DNA of 64,000 nt, from NCBI RefSeq assembly GCF_016019885.1, contig NZ_JAEANY010000002.1:186001-250000 (forward strand), read 5' to 3'. This DNA is from Aurantiacibacter sediminis (GTDB taxonomy: Bacteria; Pseudomonadota; Alphaproteobacteria; Sphingomonadales; Sphingomonadaceae). Positions 1-11,696 of this stretch are shown here, one piece after another. How positions within the stretch are numbered: the first letter of the stretch is position 1; each line of letters starts with the position of its first letter. A model generated the notes under the pieces. The model saw nothing but the letters and a program-made list of their open reading frames with translations, did not search any database and was not told the origin of the DNA. Position numbers and translations under genes: made by a program.

Positions 1-383
1 CCCACGATCAGCCGCGCGGCGGCATTGCGGATGTAGGCTTCGTCGATAACCGGGAGTGGCTCGCCAGTCATATCGGCGGGCAGGCGTTCCAAATTGCCCT
101 CCGCATCGGTCAGCAGCCAGACTGGTCGCCCGTCCTGCATTACCACACGCATTTCCCGAAATTGGGGAATATTATCAACGCGGAAAGCGATGGGGGCAGG
201 GTTGCCAGCTGGCAGCAGCTGTTCCTCTTGGGGTATGCGGAGGTGATTGCCGCGCACTTCCTCGATAGGGTTGATCACCATGATGAGGCCGGTCACCGTC
301 CACATCAGGATCGGCACGCCGACCAGCCATCCCAGCCAGATGTGCCACTTGGCGAACAATCGCATCACATTTTGCCTAGCCAT
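1..383 (-). CDS. PepSY-associated transmembrane protein, 3' end cut by window edge
   Basis: The gene starts at the ATG at 383 and runs off the left edge, so only about 127 codons of the N-terminus are visible. The protein opens with a short basic stretch, a KWHIWLGW motif and a hydrophobic segment at about residues 15-35. A periplasmic part follows (QDGRPVWLLTDAEG) that fits a PepSY repeat. The KWHxWxGW start is typical of PepSY-TM proteins, found in iron-uptake regions or as redox-associated membrane proteins. No partner gene is visible because the neighbour lies outside the window. The family call is good; the specific role is unknown. Confidence 0.7.
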   Translation of the reverse strand, partial: MARQNVMRLFAKWHIWLGWLVGVPILMWTVTGLIMVINPIEEVRGNHLRIPQEEQLLPAGNPAPIAFRVDNIPQFREMRVVMQDGRPVWLLTDAEGNLERLPADMTGEPLPVIDEAYIRNAAARLIV

Positions 384-415
384 CTTCGCGCGATAATGGC
401 TTGGACGACTTCCGC

Positions 416-844
416 CTAGCCCTTGGCAAAGAGTTTTGAGCAATCTGCGAACGCCTTCATCTCGATGGCATTGCCGCTGGGATCGCGGAAGAACATCGTC
501 GCCTGCTCGCCCGGCTGGCCTTGGAACCGGATGTGCGGCTCGATTTCGAATTCCACGCCTCTCGCGGTCAGCCGGTCCGCGAGTTCCTGCCACTCTTCCA
601 TGCCCAATACGATGCCGAAATGCGGCACAGGTACATCGTGGCCATCAACCGGATTGCTGCCGTGCCCCCCTTTTGCGACAATTGACGGAGCCTGATGCGC
701 AACGATCTGGTGACCGTAGAAATCGAAATCGATCCAGTCGTCAGACGATCGGCCCTCTTCGCACCCCATCACCTCTCCCCAGAACTCGCGCGCGGCGATG
801 AGATCATGCACGGGGAAGGCGAGGTGAAAAGGGGACAGGCTCAT
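416..844 (-). CDS. VOC (glyoxalase/bleomycin-resistance fold) family protein
   Basis: A 142-residue protein of the usual single-chain VOC length. It starts [10 protein letters not shown], the first beta strand that carries a metal-binding His in this fold. It ends with [15 protein letters not shown], the conserved DPSGN turn and Glu ligand of the second half. The substrate cannot be read from sequence; fosfomycin- or glyoxalase-type activity would be a guess. The ATG at 844 has a TAGGAG ribosome site about 9 nt upstream. It lies alone between the PepSY gene and the end of the TCA cluster, on the same strand as both. Confidence 0.8.
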   Translation of the reverse strand: MSLSPFHLAFPVHDLIAAREFWGEVMGCEEGRSSDDWIDFDFYGHQIVAHQAPSIVAKGGHGSNPVDGHDVPVPHFGIVLGMEEWQELADRLTARGVEFEIEPHIRFQGQPGEQATMFFRDPSGNAIEMKAFADCSKLFAKG

Positions 845-875
845 GGGCGGACTCCTAAAACTTGGTATAGCTGCC

Positions 876-1694
876 TTAACGTCTTGGAATGCGCTTCAGT
901 CCCAACGCCAGGCCGAAGCCGATGATCGGCGCGGCTCCATACCCGATCAGCGGATATGGGTAACTCGACATCATCGCGATCATGGAAAAGCCGAACAGCG
1001 TGCCGCCGATGGCGAAGCGCTTTTCACGCGACAGGGGGAGGGCGAAGAGCATTATGAGGAAGGCTGCCAACAGCGCGGTGCCAAGGGCTATCGCTGCGAA
1101 GATGTTGTCGCTCGCGGCATCCACCAGAACGCGCTCGATGAAGTGTTGCGGCGGCAATTCACCGCGCAATGTCATCTGGATGGAGGCAAGGAAGCCTAGG
1201 ATAGCAGCGACGGCATATTTCCAGTCACGCTTCACGTGATGGATGCCCACTGCCGCGATAGTGAGCGCGAAGCCCGTCGCCGCATCGGGCTGCAGGAAAG
1301 CAGCTCCCACGCCCAGCAATAGGAAGGCAGCACCATAGCGATGCCGCGCGGCGAGCACTGCCAGCGCCGGCGCGGCGATCATTCCGGTATGCAAATTGAG
1401 CGATCCGAGCGGGAACCACCGCGCGACGCGGTGTCCCGTCACCGATGTCATTTCCGGCCCGATCCAAATTGGGCTGACGAGGATCACAAGCAGCGCCGCG
1501 AGCAGCATATGGCGGCTAAGCGAGGTATGCGGACCGCGGCCTACGGCAATCCACACCAGCATCACTGCCAGTACGCCGAGATTGGTTACCGCGTAATGCG
1601 CAGGCGCACCCGCCAATGTCATCCATGCTGCGCCCACCAGCACGGGTATCGCCAACGCCGCGAGGGCAGGGAGGCGATCCCGTAGGTGGGGCAT
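876..1694 (-). CDS. Multi-pass membrane protein at the end of the TCA operon
   Basis: A 272-residue, very hydrophobic protein with about seven or eight predicted membrane segments and an arginine-rich C-terminus (LKRIPRR). The stretch FLQPDAATG resembles the LQPD motif of the FtsW/RodA family, but the protein is much shorter and the rest does not match clearly, so I do not assign it there. Its ATG overlaps the lpdA stop by one base (TGATG), so it is probably translated by coupling as the last gene of the mdh-suc-lpdA transcript. Function unknown. Confidence 0.7.
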   Translation of the reverse strand: MPHLRDRLPALAALAIPVLVGAAWMTLAGAPAHYAVTNLGVLAVMLVWIAVGRGPHTSLSRHMLLAALLVILVSPIWIGPEMTSVTGHRVARWFPLGSLNLHTGMIAAPALAVLAARHRYGAAFLLLGVGAAFLQPDAATGFALTIAAVGIHHVKRDWKYAVAAILGFLASIQMTLRGELPPQHFIERVLVDAASDNIFAAIALGTALLAAFLIMLFALPLSREKRFAIGGTLFGFSMIAMMSSYPYPLIGYGAAPIIGFGLALGLKRIPRR

Positions 1695-3112
1695 CAGATA
1701 TGGATCGGCTTGCCCTGTACGCCCATCGCGGCTTCCTTCAGCGCCTCGGCATGGGTCGGGTGCGCGTGACAGGTGTAGGCGATGTCTTCGCTCGTCGCGC
1801 CGAATTCCAAGGCGAGCGCTGCTTCGGCGATCATCGTTCCTGCGACAGACGCAATGGCCCAGATGCCCAGCACGCGGTCGCTTTCAGCTTCGGCGATGAC
1901 TTTGACCAGGCCATCGGGCTCATGATTGGTCTTCGCGCGGCTATTCGCCATCATCGGGAACTTGCTCGTTTTGATGGCCTTCTTGTCGCCGCCCATCTTC
2001 TCGATTGCCTGCTCTTCAGTGAGGCCGACACCGGCGATTTCGGGCAGGGTGTAAACGACATTGGGGATCACATTGTGGTTCACGATGCCTGTTTCACCGG
2101 CGATCCATTCTGCCACCGCAATGCCTTCATCTTCCGCCTTGTGCGCGAGCATGGGGCCGGGCACGCAATCGCCAATGGCGCGAACGCCGTCGACAGCAGT
2201 GCGGAACTCGTGATCGACTTCGATCTGGCCGCGCTCATTGGTTTCAAGACCGATGTTTTCGAGGCCCAGACCGTTGGTATTCGGTATGCGACCGATCGAC
2301 ACCAGCACGCAATCGACCGTCATCGTTTCTTCATCGCCGCCTTTTGACGGTTCCATGGTCAGCGTGGCTTTCTTGCCTTTGACGGTGCAGCCGGTGACCT
2401 TGGTGCCGAGCTTGAATTCGATGCCCTGCTTCTTGAAGATCTTGCGCGATTCCTTGCGGATGTCGGCATCCATACCGGGCAGGATCTCGTCGAGAAACTC
2501 GATGCAGGTGACCTTTGCACCGAGACGACGCCATACGGAGCCAAGCTCCAGACCGATCACGCCGCCGCCAATGACGACCATTTCCTTGGGCACTTTCGGC
2601 AATTCGAGCGCGCCGGTGGAATCGACCACCACATGCTTGGAATTGTCGACTTCGATCCCGCCGAGCGGGGTGACGCTGGAGCCTGTGGCAATCACCACTT
2701 CCTTCGCGGTCACCGTCTCGTCACCCACCTTGACAGTGTGCGCATCCTGGAAGGTGGCGTGGCCCTTCTTCCAGTCGACCTTGTTCTTCTTGAACAGGAA
2801 TTCGATGCCCTTGGTGAGGCCGTCCACCGCATCCAGGCGCTGCCCGTGCAGCTTGTCCATGTTGAGCTTGGGCGTCACTTCGATGCCCATATGCTCCATC
2901 GTGCCATTAGTCGCGGCGTCGAAATATTCGGACGCATGCAGCATCGCCTTGGAAGGGATACAGCCGACGTTGAGGCAAGTGCCGCCCAGCGTCTCACGAC
3001 TTTCCGCGCAGGCAGTTTTCAACCCGAGCTGCGCCGCACGGATCGCAGCGACATAGCCGCCCGGGCCAGCACCAATAACAAGGACGTCGTAATCGTATTG
3101 TTGATCAGGCAC
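1694..3112 (-). CDS. lpdA: Dihydrolipoyl dehydrogenase (E3)
   Basis: E3 reoxidises the dihydrolipoyl groups of the 2-oxoacid dehydrogenase complexes, using FAD and NAD+. The N-terminal FAD motif VIGAGPGGYVAA and the redox-active disulfide GGTCLNVGCIPSK are both present. The NAD-binding GGGVIGLELGSVW lies in the middle, and the C-terminal HAHPTHAE contains the catalytic His. I place the start at the GTG at 3112 (472 aa), because GGAGGAA at 3117-3123 sits just upstream. A longer in-frame extension to 3151 would run deep into the preceding gene. The GTG overlaps the stop of the upstream lipoprotein gene by 8 nt. It follows sucA and sucB and presumably serves 2-oxoglutarate dehydrogenase. Confidence 0.97.
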   Translation of the reverse strand: MPDQQYDYDVLVIGAGPGGYVAAIRAAQLGLKTACAESRETLGGTCLNVGCIPSKAMLHASEYFDAATNGTMEHMGIEVTPKLNMDKLHGQRLDAVDGLTKGIEFLFKKNKVDWKKGHATFQDAHTVKVGDETVTAKEVVIATGSSVTPLGGIEVDNSKHVVVDSTGALELPKVPKEMVVIGGGVIGLELGSVWRRLGAKVTCIEFLDEILPGMDADIRKESRKIFKKQGIEFKLGTKVTGCTVKGKKATLTMEPSKGGDEETMTVDCVLVSIGRIPNTNGLGLENIGLETNERGQIEVDHEFRTAVDGVRAIGDCVPGPMLAHKAEDEGIAVAEWIAGETGIVNHNVIPNVVYTLPEIAGVGLTEEQAIEKMGGDKKAIKTSKFPMMANSRAKTNHEPDGLVKVIAEAESDRVLGIWAIASVAGTMIAEAALALEFGATSEDIAYTCHAHPTHAEALKEAAMGVQGKPIHI

Positions 3113-3440
3113 CGGTTTCCTCCGCGGGGGTCTCTTCTGCAGGAGCGTCATTCATGTCGCCCGTCTGCTGTGTGCATTCATTGACGATTTCCTCGATCCG
3201 CGCCGGAGTGATGTCGTCGGCGGTCAAATCGGGGTCATCGATATATGTTTGTGCTGTACAGTCGCAAACTTCGGTCAGGCGGTCTGCAACAACGCCTGCA
3301 CCTTCGGCGACGGCCTGGCACTGGTTGGCGATCTGGCTGCGAATTTCGTTATCGAGCGCATCGCCAGCGATTTCACTCGCCGCGTCGCAGCCTGTCAGCG
3401 CGGCTGCAAACAGCGCGGCGGATCCTATTACCCTGAGCAT
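3105..3440 (-). CDS. Small predicted lipoprotein between sucB and lpdA
   Basis: The ATG at 3440 gives 111 residues: a short hydrophobic signal (MLRVIGSAALFAAALTGC) ending in the lipobox LTGC, then an acidic soluble part with three further Cys (NQCQ, CDC) and one near the C-terminus (NECTQQ). A Pro/Ala/Glu-rich tail, PAEETPAEETG, closes it. GAAGGAAG about 7 nt upstream supports the start. The Cys spacing suggests disulfides in the periplasm. Its place inside an otherwise metabolic operon is odd. No family recognised. Confidence 0.75.
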   Translation of the reverse strand: MLRVIGSAALFAAALTGCDAASEIAGDALDNEIRSQIANQCQAVAEGAGVVADRLTEVCDCTAQTYIDDPDLTADDITPARIEEIVNECTQQTGDMNDAPAEETPAEETGA

Positions 3441-3460
3441 TTTCACAGCTTCCTTCGCTA

Positions 3461-4705
3461 TCAAAGATCAATCAGCATCCGCATGGGATCTTCGATTGCC
3501 TCTTTCATGATTTTCAGCGCGGTAACGGCTTCGCGCCCGTCGATAATGCGGTGATCGTATGACAGGGCGAGGTACATCATCGGGCGGATGACGACTTCGC
3601 CATTAACGGCCACCGGGCGATCTTCGATGCGGTGGAGGCCGAGCACGGCGCTTTGCGGCGGGTTGATGATCGGAGTCGACATCAGCGATCCGAATACGCC
3701 GCCATTGGAAATGGTGAACGTACCGCCAGCCATATCTTCCATCTTGAGCGAGCCTTCCTTGGCGCGCTTGCCGTAATCGGCGATGGCGAGTTCGATTTCG
3801 GCAAAACTCATCTGGTCGATGCTGCGCACCACGGGAACGACGAGTCCGTTCGGCGCGCTAACCGCAACCGACAGATCGACATAGTCGTGATAGACGATTT
3901 CATCGCCATCGATCTGCGCATTCACCGCCGGAACATCCTTCAGCGCCAGCGCCGCAGCCTTGGCGAAGAAGCTCATGAAGCCGAGTTTGATACCGTGCTT
4001 CTTGGCGAACATGTCCTTGTACGCGTTGCGCGCTTCGATCACGGCCGTCATGTCGCAATCGTTGAACGTGGTGAGCAGCGCTGCCTCTTCCTGAGCGCCT
4101 TTCAGACGCTTGGCGATGGTCTGGCGCATGCGCGTCATCTTGACGCGTTCTTCGCGGCGCTCACCCTTGGCGGACGGAGCCGGTGCAGCTGCGGGAGCCG
4201 GGGCGGAAGTTGACGCGCTACCATCGCTGCCCTTGGCCTTGGCGGCAGCGACTACATCTTCCTTGGTCAGGCGGCCGTCCTTGCCAGAGCCCTTGATCGT
4301 GGTGGGATCGACACCGTGTTCGATCACCGCACGGCGCACGGCAGGCGACATGGTGACGGAGCCATCATCGGAAGAGGCGTTGCCACCATCTTCGCGCTTT
4401 TCGTTTCCCTCTTCGCGCTGTTGCTCTGCGCGGCCAGCCTGTTCGCCATTGGTGGCAGCAGGGGCAGCACCTTCGGCGATGACAGCGATCACGGCGCCGA
4501 CTTCGACGGTTTCACCGACTTCGACCTTGAAGCTTTCGATCACGCCTGCGACGGGAGAGGGTGCCTCCACTGCGACCTTGTCGGTCTCGAGGCTCATGAT
4601 CGGCTCGTCCGCAGCCACGGCATCGCCAGGCTGCTTCAGAAATTCGCCGACGGTGGCTTCGGTGACCGATTCACCCAGTGTCGGAACTTTAACTTCGGTT
4701 GCCAT
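3461..4705 (-). CDS. sucB: 2-oxoglutarate dehydrogenase E2 (dihydrolipoyl succinyltransferase)
   Basis: The E2 core enzyme transfers succinyl groups from lipoamide to CoA. Domains in order are: one lipoyl domain (residues ~1-77) with the lipoylated Lys in LETDKVAVE; a charged Ala/Glu linker; a peripheral E3-binding domain (~118-155, [16 protein letters not shown]); a second flexible linker rich in Ala/Pro; and the catalytic domain ending with [12 protein letters not shown], whose His and Asp are catalytic. At 414 residues it has normal length. The single lipoyl domain and its position after sucA favour the succinyl rather than the acetyl enzyme. It begins 24 nt after the sucA stop. Confidence 0.97.
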   Translation of the reverse strand: MATEVKVPTLGESVTEATVGEFLKQPGDAVAADEPIMSLETDKVAVEAPSPVAGVIESFKVEVGETVEVGAVIAVIAEGAAPAATNGEQAGRAEQQREEGNEKREDGGNASSDDGSVTMSPAVRRAVIEHGVDPTTIKGSGKDGRLTKEDVVAAAKAKGSDGSASTSAPAPAAAPAPSAKGERREERVKMTRMRQTIAKRLKGAQEEAALLTTFNDCDMTAVIEARNAYKDMFAKKHGIKLGFMSFFAKAAALALKDVPAVNAQIDGDEIVYHDYVDLSVAVSAPNGLVVPVVRSIDQMSFAEIELAIADYGKRAKEGSLKMEDMAGGTFTISNGGVFGSLMSTPIINPPQSAVLGLHRIEDRPVAVNGEVVIRPMMYLALSYDHRIIDGREAVTALKIMKEAIEDPMRMLIDL

Positions 4706-4729
4706 GTGTGTTTTCCCTTGGCTTCCTGA

Positions 4730-7564
4730 TCAGGACTTGCGCGATTTGCGCTTGGCATTGGTGGCACCGCGTTCGGACAGGCCGAGCGCGACGGAGACGA
4801 GAGCTTCCTGCTGCGCCTGGTGACGGCTGGCAAAGCCCGTTGCGGGCGATGCGGCTTCTTCACGCCCGGCATAGGTCGGTCGCATGCCCTTATGTCCGGC
4901 GGCAGTTAGCGCTTCTTCGATGCGGTTCTGGACGAAGAACCAAGCGCCATTGTTGTGCGGTTCTTCCTGGCACCAGACGACTTCTTCCAGATTGGTCATG
5001 CGCTTCAGGCGCACGGCCAGCGGTTCGCCGGGGAAGGGATAGAGCTGCTCGATACGGACGATCGAGACATCGTCGATCTTTTCCTCATCGCGCTTGTCCA
5101 TCAAGTCGTAAGAGACCTTGCCGCTGCACAGGACGAGGCGTTTCACCTTGCTGTCTGCCAATTCTTTGCGATCCGACAGGATGCGCATGAAATGGCTCTT
5201 GCCCATAAATTGCGAGGCGTCGGATTTGGCATCCGGATGCCGCAGCAGGCTCTTGGGTGTCATGATGACCATCGGCTTGCGGAACGGGCGTAGCATCTGG
5301 CGGCGCAGCACGTGGAAGTAATTCGCCGGCTCGGTGATGTTGAGCACCTGGATGTTGTCATTCGCGCACAGCTGCAGGAAGCGTTCGAGGCGGGCGGAAG
5401 AATGCTCTGGACCCTGGCCTTCATAGCCATGCGGCAGCAGCAGCACGAGGCCATTGGCGCGCATCCATTTCACTTCGCCGGCAGCGATGAACTGGTCGAT
5501 CATGATCTGCGCACCATTGGCGAAATCGCCAAACTGCGCTTCCCACATCACCAAAGTTTTCGGGTCCGCCATGGCAAAACCATATTCGAAACCAAGCACA
5601 CCGAATTCGCTGAGTGTGGAATCGTACACTTCAAACTTGCCGTGCGGCAGCGTGGCGAGCGGGATGTATTTGTCTTCGCTATTCTGGTCGACCCAGATGG
5701 CGTGGCGCTGGCTGAATGTGCCGCGGCCCGAGTCCTGGCCGGACAGGCGAACGCCGAACCCTTCGGTTACAAGGCTGCCAAAGGCGAGCGCCTCTGCCGT
5801 CGCCCAGTCGAAGCCTTCGCCGCTGCTGAACATTTCGCGCTTGGCATCGAGTACGCGGTTCAGCGTCTTGTGGACGGTGTGGTCGTCTGGGACCGTGGTC
5901 AGCGTGCGGCCAAGGCTATCGAACAGCTTCTTGGGCAGGGCGGTATCGACATTGCGGCGCGCGGTTTCGGGATCGACGGGCTTGTGCAGGCCGCTCCAGC
6001 GGCCGGCGAACCAGTCGACTTCATTGGGCTTGTAATCCTTCGCCTTCTCGAACTCCTCATCGAGGTGCGAGATGAATTCCTGCCGCGCATCGGCCAGTGC
6101 ATCATCGCTGATAACGCCTTCATCCTTCAGCCGATTGGAATAAATCTCCGACACGCGCGTGTGCTTGCGGATTTCCTTATACATCAGTGGCTGGGTGAAG
6201 CTTGGCTCATCGCCTTCATTGTGGCCGAAGCGGCGATAACACCACATGTCGATCACGATATCGCGTTTGAAAGTCTGGCGATATTCGACTGCGAGCTTGC
6301 ACGCGAAAGTCACCGCTTCGGGATCGTCACCGTTCACGTGAAGGATCGGGGCCTGAATGCCCTTGGCGACGTCCGAGGGGTATGGGGACGAGCGCGCGAA
6401 TTTGGGACTGGTTGTAAAGCCGATCTGGTTGTTGATGATGAAGTGGACGCATCCGCCCGTGTCATAACCCTGCACGCCTGAGAGGCTGAGGCTTTCCCAT
6501 ACCACGCCCTGTCCCGCAAAGGCCGCATCGCCGTGGATCAGCACTGGCAGCACTTTCTCATGTGCGCCGAGATCATCGTCCATCGCCTGCTGCGCGCGCG
6601 TCTTGCCGAGCACGACAGGATTGACCGCTTCGAGATGGCTGGGGTTAGGGACGAGGCTCATATGCACCTTGATCCCGTCAAATTCGCGATCGGTGCTGGT
6701 GCCGAGGTGGTATTTCACATCGCCCGATCCGCCGACATCGTCCGGATTGGCGGAGCCGCCAGAGAATTCGTGAAAGATCACGCGGTATGGCTTGGCCATC
6801 ACATTGGCGAGCACGTTCAAACGGCCGCGGTGGGCCATCCCGTAGATGATCTCGCGCACGCCGGAGCTGCCGCCATATTTGATGACCGCTTCCAGCGCCG
6901 GGATCATGGCTTCCCCGCCATCGAGGCCAAAACGCTTCGTGCCGACATATTTCTTGGCGAGATACTTCTCGTATTCCTCGCCGCGTATGACGGCCTTCAG
7001 GATCGCTTCCTTGCCTTCGGGCGTGAACTGGATCGTCTCTTCGGGGCTTTCGAACTTGTCCTGCAGGAAGCGTCGTTCGGTCGTGTCGGCAATGTGCATG
7101 TATTCGAGGCCGACGTGTCCGCAATAGGTTGCGCGCAGCGTTTCATACAGCTTGCCGATGGTGACCCATTCGTAACCGAAAACGCCGCCCACGAAGACTT
7201 CCTTGTCTTCCTTGCCTTCGAAACCGTGCCAAGCGAGCGAGAGGTCTTCGGGCTGCTCACGATGGGTGAGGCCAAGCGGATCGAGATCGGCTGCCATATG
7301 CCCGCGCACACGGTAGAGCCGGATCAGCAGCATCGCCTGGATCGAATCCCGGCACGCTTCTTCCACGCTCGCCGTGTCTGTTGGCTTGCCCGCCTTGGCG
7401 GCTGCTTCCTTTACCGCGGCCATCATCTCGGTCGGATCCATCGCCGCATCGAGATCGGGCGCGGCATCGGTCAGCGGCCAGCGCGGATTGCCCCAGCTCG
7501 GCCCCTGCTGGGGGCCTTCCTGGTCAGGCATTTCGGGAAGAAAATTGTCCGGTTCTTTACCCAT
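4730..7564 (-). CDS. sucA: 2-oxoglutarate dehydrogenase E1 component
   Basis: The thiamine diphosphate-dependent E1 decarboxylates 2-oxoglutarate and reductively succinylates the lipoyl domain of SucB. At 944 residues it has the normal length. Visible family marks include EYMHIADTTERRFLQ, YGMAHRGRLNVLANV, the ThDP/Mg region with HGDAAFAGQGVVWE and INNQIGFTT, and the C-terminal transketolase-like part with LPHGYEGQGPEHSSAR. The start at 7564 begins with an acidic and Pro-rich N-terminal tail, which in this family contacts the E2 core. It is preceded by sucD and followed closely by sucB, so a single transcript is likely. Confidence 0.98.
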   Translation of the reverse strand: MGKEPDNFLPEMPDQEGPQQGPSWGNPRWPLTDAAPDLDAAMDPTEMMAAVKEAAAKAGKPTDTASVEEACRDSIQAMLLIRLYRVRGHMAADLDPLGLTHREQPEDLSLAWHGFEGKEDKEVFVGGVFGYEWVTIGKLYETLRATYCGHVGLEYMHIADTTERRFLQDKFESPEETIQFTPEGKEAILKAVIRGEEYEKYLAKKYVGTKRFGLDGGEAMIPALEAVIKYGGSSGVREIIYGMAHRGRLNVLANVMAKPYRVIFHEFSGGSANPDDVGGSGDVKYHLGTSTDREFDGIKVHMSLVPNPSHLEAVNPVVLGKTRAQQAMDDDLGAHEKVLPVLIHGDAAFAGQGVVWESLSLSGVQGYDTGGCVHFIINNQIGFTTSPKFARSSPYPSDVAKGIQAPILHVNGDDPEAVTFACKLAVEYRQTFKRDIVIDMWCYRRFGHNEGDEPSFTQPLMYKEIRKHTRVSEIYSNRLKDEGVISDDALADARQEFISHLDEEFEKAKDYKPNEVDWFAGRWSGLHKPVDPETARRNVDTALPKKLFDSLGRTLTTVPDDHTVHKTLNRVLDAKREMFSSGEGFDWATAEALAFGSLVTEGFGVRLSGQDSGRGTFSQRHAIWVDQNSEDKYIPLATLPHGKFEVYDSTLSEFGVLGFEYGFAMADPKTLVMWEAQFGDFANGAQIMIDQFIAAGEVKWMRANGLVLLLPHGYEGQGPEHSSARLERFLQLCANDNIQVLNITEPANYFHVLRRQMLRPFRKPMVIMTPKSLLRHPDAKSDASQFMGKSHFMRILSDRKELADSKVKRLVLCSGKVSYDLMDKRDEEKIDDVSIVRIEQLYPFPGEPLAVRLKRMTNLEEVVWCQEEPHNNGAWFFVQNRIEEALTAAGHKGMRPTYAGREEAASPATGFASRHQAQQEALVSVALGLSERGATNAKRKSRKS

Positions 7565-7599
7565 GGGGCACCTTTGAACGCCGCGAAGGCGCGTTAGCG

Positions 7600-8490
7600 T
7601 TACGCCAGTTCTTTCAGCAGCGCGTCGAGCGTCGTGCCGAGTTCGCTGGGGGAGGGGGAGACGCGGATGCCCGCATCTTCCATCGCCGTGATCTTGTCTT
7701 CAGCGCCGCCTTTTCCGCCCGAAACGATGGCGCCGGCATGGCCCATGCGGCGGCCCGGAGGCGCCGTGCGACCGGCGATGAAGCCGACCATCGGCTTGGA
7801 ACGGCCCTTGGCTGCTTCCTGCTTGATGAATTCGGCGGCTTCTTCTTCGGCGCTGCCGCCGATTTCGCCGATCATGATGATCGACTTGGTTTCTTCATCG
7901 TCGAGGAACATGTCGAGCACGTCGATGAAGTTGGTGCCGTTCACCGGGTCACCGCCAATGCCGACAGCCGTTGTCTGGCCGAGGCCGACAGCGGTTGTCT
8001 GGTGCACGGCTTCATAGGTAAGCGTGCCCGAGCGCGAAACGACGCCGACGCTGCCCTTCTTGAAGATCTTGCCCGGCATAATGCCGATCTTGCACTCTTC
8101 CGGGGTCAGGACACCGGGGCAGTTGGGGCCGATCAGGCGGGACTTGGAGCCGGTCAGCGCGCGCTTCACGGTGATCATGTCCATGACCGGAACGCCTTCG
8201 GTGATCGTAATGATCAGCTCGACCTCGGCCTCGATCGCTTCGAGGATCGCGTCGGCAGCGAAGGGCGGCGGCACGTAGATGCAGCTCGCCGTCGCGCCGG
8301 TGGCTTCCTTGGCTTCACGCACAGTGTTGAACTGCGGCAAGCCGAGATGCTCGGAGCCGCCTTTTCCCGGCGTCACACCCGCAACCATCTGCGTCCCGTA
8401 ATCGAGCGCCTGCTGCGTGTGGAAAGTACCGGTATTGCCGGTCATCCCTTGCGTGATGACCTTGGTGTCTTTGTTTACGAGGATGGACAT
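7600..8490 (-). CDS. sucD: Succinyl-CoA ligase, alpha subunit
   Basis: SucD forms the phosphohistidine intermediate and binds CoA in the reversible succinyl-CoA to succinate step. The start [15 protein letters not shown] is typical. [11 protein letters not shown] is the CoA-binding region, and GRMGHAGAI near residue 245 holds the active-site His. The ATG at 8490 gives 296 residues; an in-frame extension upstream has no family support. Upstream AAGGAACG may serve as a ribosome site. The partner sucC is not adjacent here, unlike the common mdh-sucC-sucD order. Confidence 0.97.
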   Translation of the reverse strand: MSILVNKDTKVITQGMTGNTGTFHTQQALDYGTQMVAGVTPGKGGSEHLGLPQFNTVREAKEATGATASCIYVPPPFAADAILEAIEAEVELIITITEGVPVMDMITVKRALTGSKSRLIGPNCPGVLTPEECKIGIMPGKIFKKGSVGVVSRSGTLTYEAVHQTTAVGLGQTTAVGIGGDPVNGTNFIDVLDMFLDDEETKSIIMIGEIGGSAEEEAAEFIKQEAAKGRSKPMVGFIAGRTAPPGRRMGHAGAIVSGGKGGAEDKITAMEDAGIRVSPSPSELGTTLDALLKELA

Positions 8491-8518
8491 AAGTTGGTCG
8501 TTCCTTGAATTTCGACGG

Positions 8519-9771
<1,253 letters not shown>

Positions 9772-9956
9772 TCAGTACGTGCGGGCGCGTGCCAATCGAA
9801 CTGCCAGACTTCGCCGCAAGCGCCCAGCGGGACGAAAGTCTGATTTCGACCCGCCCTAGGATGCTGGAAACGGCTTGGCAACCGTGTATCGAGATAAGTT
9901 TTTGATAAGAGTTCGCAGTAGCAATAGGATGGCTCTTGGGCCCTTCGCTTTGCCGT

Positions 9957-11582
9957 TCAGCCCGCCCGTTTCTGCATCGGATCGGGCCCGATAGGATGGA
10001 CTGTGCCCGAAGAAACCTCATCCAGTCTGCATTGTTCCTGTGCAAGCAGCATGGCGGCAGTAAAATCGGGCACGGCGCGGCTGAAATAATAGCCTTGGCC
10101 CAGCGTGCAGCCTGCCGCGCGAACGCTGTGTACCTGATCGATCGTCTCCAGCCCTTCGGCAACGATTTCCATGTCGAGCGTGCGGCCCATTTCGGCAACC
10201 GCGCGAATGATGGCTTCGCTGCACGTGCCCGCATTTACTCCCGACACGAAGCTGCGATCGACCTTGATCGTGCGGAAGGGGTGGCGATTGATGTAGGCTA
10301 GCGAGGAATAACCCGTGCCAAAATCGTCTAGCGAGAAGTGTATGCCTTCCTCGGTCAGGATGTTGATGAAAGCCGAGGTGTGTTCATCATCTTCAAGAAA
10401 CAGGTTCTCGGTCAGCTCAAGTTCCAGCCGGGATGGCGCCAGGCCCGCATCGCGCACTGCGGCCAAAATGCCCAGAGCAGCGCCTGGAGCCTTTATCTGC
10501 ACTGGCGAAAGATTGACGGCCAGTGTCACATGCTCCGGCCAGCTGGTCGCCGCCTTGGCGGCCTGCCGCGTAATCCAATTACCCAGCGTGATTATGAGGC
10601 CTGTTTCCTCCGCCACAGGAATAAATTCGTCAGGGTAAAGCTCGCCCTTTTCAGGGTGGAACCAACGCACCAGCGCTTCGAAACAGCGGATGCGACCAGT
10701 GCGCAGGTCGAATATCGGCTGGAAGAAAATCGATAGCTCGTCCCGCTGGATCGCGGCGCGAAGCTCGGCCTCGATCTCCTTCTTGCGCGCCAGAGTCCGC
10801 GTCATGGAATCGTGGAAGAAGCGCACTTCATTGGGGCCGCTTGCCTTGGCATGATAGAGCGCGAGGTCGGCCGCCTGTAGCAAGTTTTTTTGCGAGATCG
10901 CGTCATCGGGCAAGGCGGCAACGCCGATCATCGATCCGCTTTCAATCCGATGCCCCTTGATCCGGTACGGCTGGGCAAGGGCATCGCGCATGGCGTTCGC
11001 GATCTGCTGCGCTTTCTCGACCGAGGGAACATGGACAGCGACAACGAATTCATCGCTCGCAAAGCGGCTGAGCGCAGCATTTTCGGGCACGTTTTGGCGC
11101 AGGCGTTCGGCAGCTTCCTGCAGCACCTGGTCACCCACAGCATGGCCAAGTGAATTGTTGGTCTCGATAAAGCGATGCAGATCGACCCACATCACCACGA
11201 GCTTCGTGCCGAGCGACAAGTCTTCGATCATGCGGGCCACATCGTGTTCGAAGCCAACGCGGTTGGACAGCCCGGTGACCGGATCGGCGCGAGAGCGTTC
11301 CTCCATGTCCCGCGCATATTCCCGGTGCATTGCGGCTTGATCGATCTGGTCGCGCAGCTGGTATCGGGTGCGGATCGCTGCATAAATGCTCATAAAGGTG
11401 ACCAGCGCCACGCCCGTAAGCGTCAGCAGCCAGGGCAGAGGCAGGACGAACAGGCTGGCGACGAGAAGGGGCGATGCCAATAGAAAGGCAGGTCCAGCCC
11501 AGGCTGAACGCCACGGCTGCGCATCGACACCCAGCCAGCGCACTGCTCGTGAAAAACCACTGGAAGGTTCGGTCCGTCCCAT
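9957..11582 (-). CDS. Membrane GGDEF/EAL protein, probable cyclic-di-GMP phosphodiesterase
   Basis: A 541-residue protein with two hydrophobic segments (~30-70), a GGDEF-fold domain (~95-260) and an EAL domain (~275-525). The cyclase signature is changed to RFASDEF, lacking the first two Gly, so diguanylate cyclase activity is unlikely. The EAL domain looks complete: FEALVRW, NLSPVQ, ELTENLF, DDFGTGYSSL, KVDRSFV and AEGLET, which include the metal-binding acidic residues and the catalytic Glu. I infer hydrolysis of c-di-GMP with the degenerate GGDEF acting as a regulatory domain. It stands alone, in the same direction as mdh. Confidence 0.92.
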   Translation of the reverse strand: MGRTEPSSGFSRAVRWLGVDAQPWRSAWAGPAFLLASPLLVASLFVLPLPWLLTLTGVALVTFMSIYAAIRTRYQLRDQIDQAAMHREYARDMEERSRADPVTGLSNRVGFEHDVARMIEDLSLGTKLVVMWVDLHRFIETNNSLGHAVGDQVLQEAAERLRQNVPENAALSRFASDEFVVAVHVPSVEKAQQIANAMRDALAQPYRIKGHRIESGSMIGVAALPDDAISQKNLLQAADLALYHAKASGPNEVRFFHDSMTRTLARKKEIEAELRAAIQRDELSIFFQPIFDLRTGRIRCFEALVRWFHPEKGELYPDEFIPVAEETGLIITLGNWITRQAAKAATSWPEHVTLAVNLSPVQIKAPGAALGILAAVRDAGLAPSRLELELTENLFLEDDEHTSAFINILTEEGIHFSLDDFGTGYSSLAYINRHPFRTIKVDRSFVSGVNAGTCSEAIIRAVAEMGRTLDMEIVAEGLETIDQVHSVRAAGCTLGQGYYFSRAVPDFTAAMLLAQEQCRLDEVSSGTVHPIGPDPMQKRAG

Positions 11583-11696
11583 AGGTTCAGCAGCTTAGGC
11601 TGATCACGTCACTCAATGGTTAAGCCGCGCCTTACGCTGTGGCTACGTATGGGCAGGCCGAAACTTGGTAAGAAAACGCGCCTTTGCAAGCGGGAC

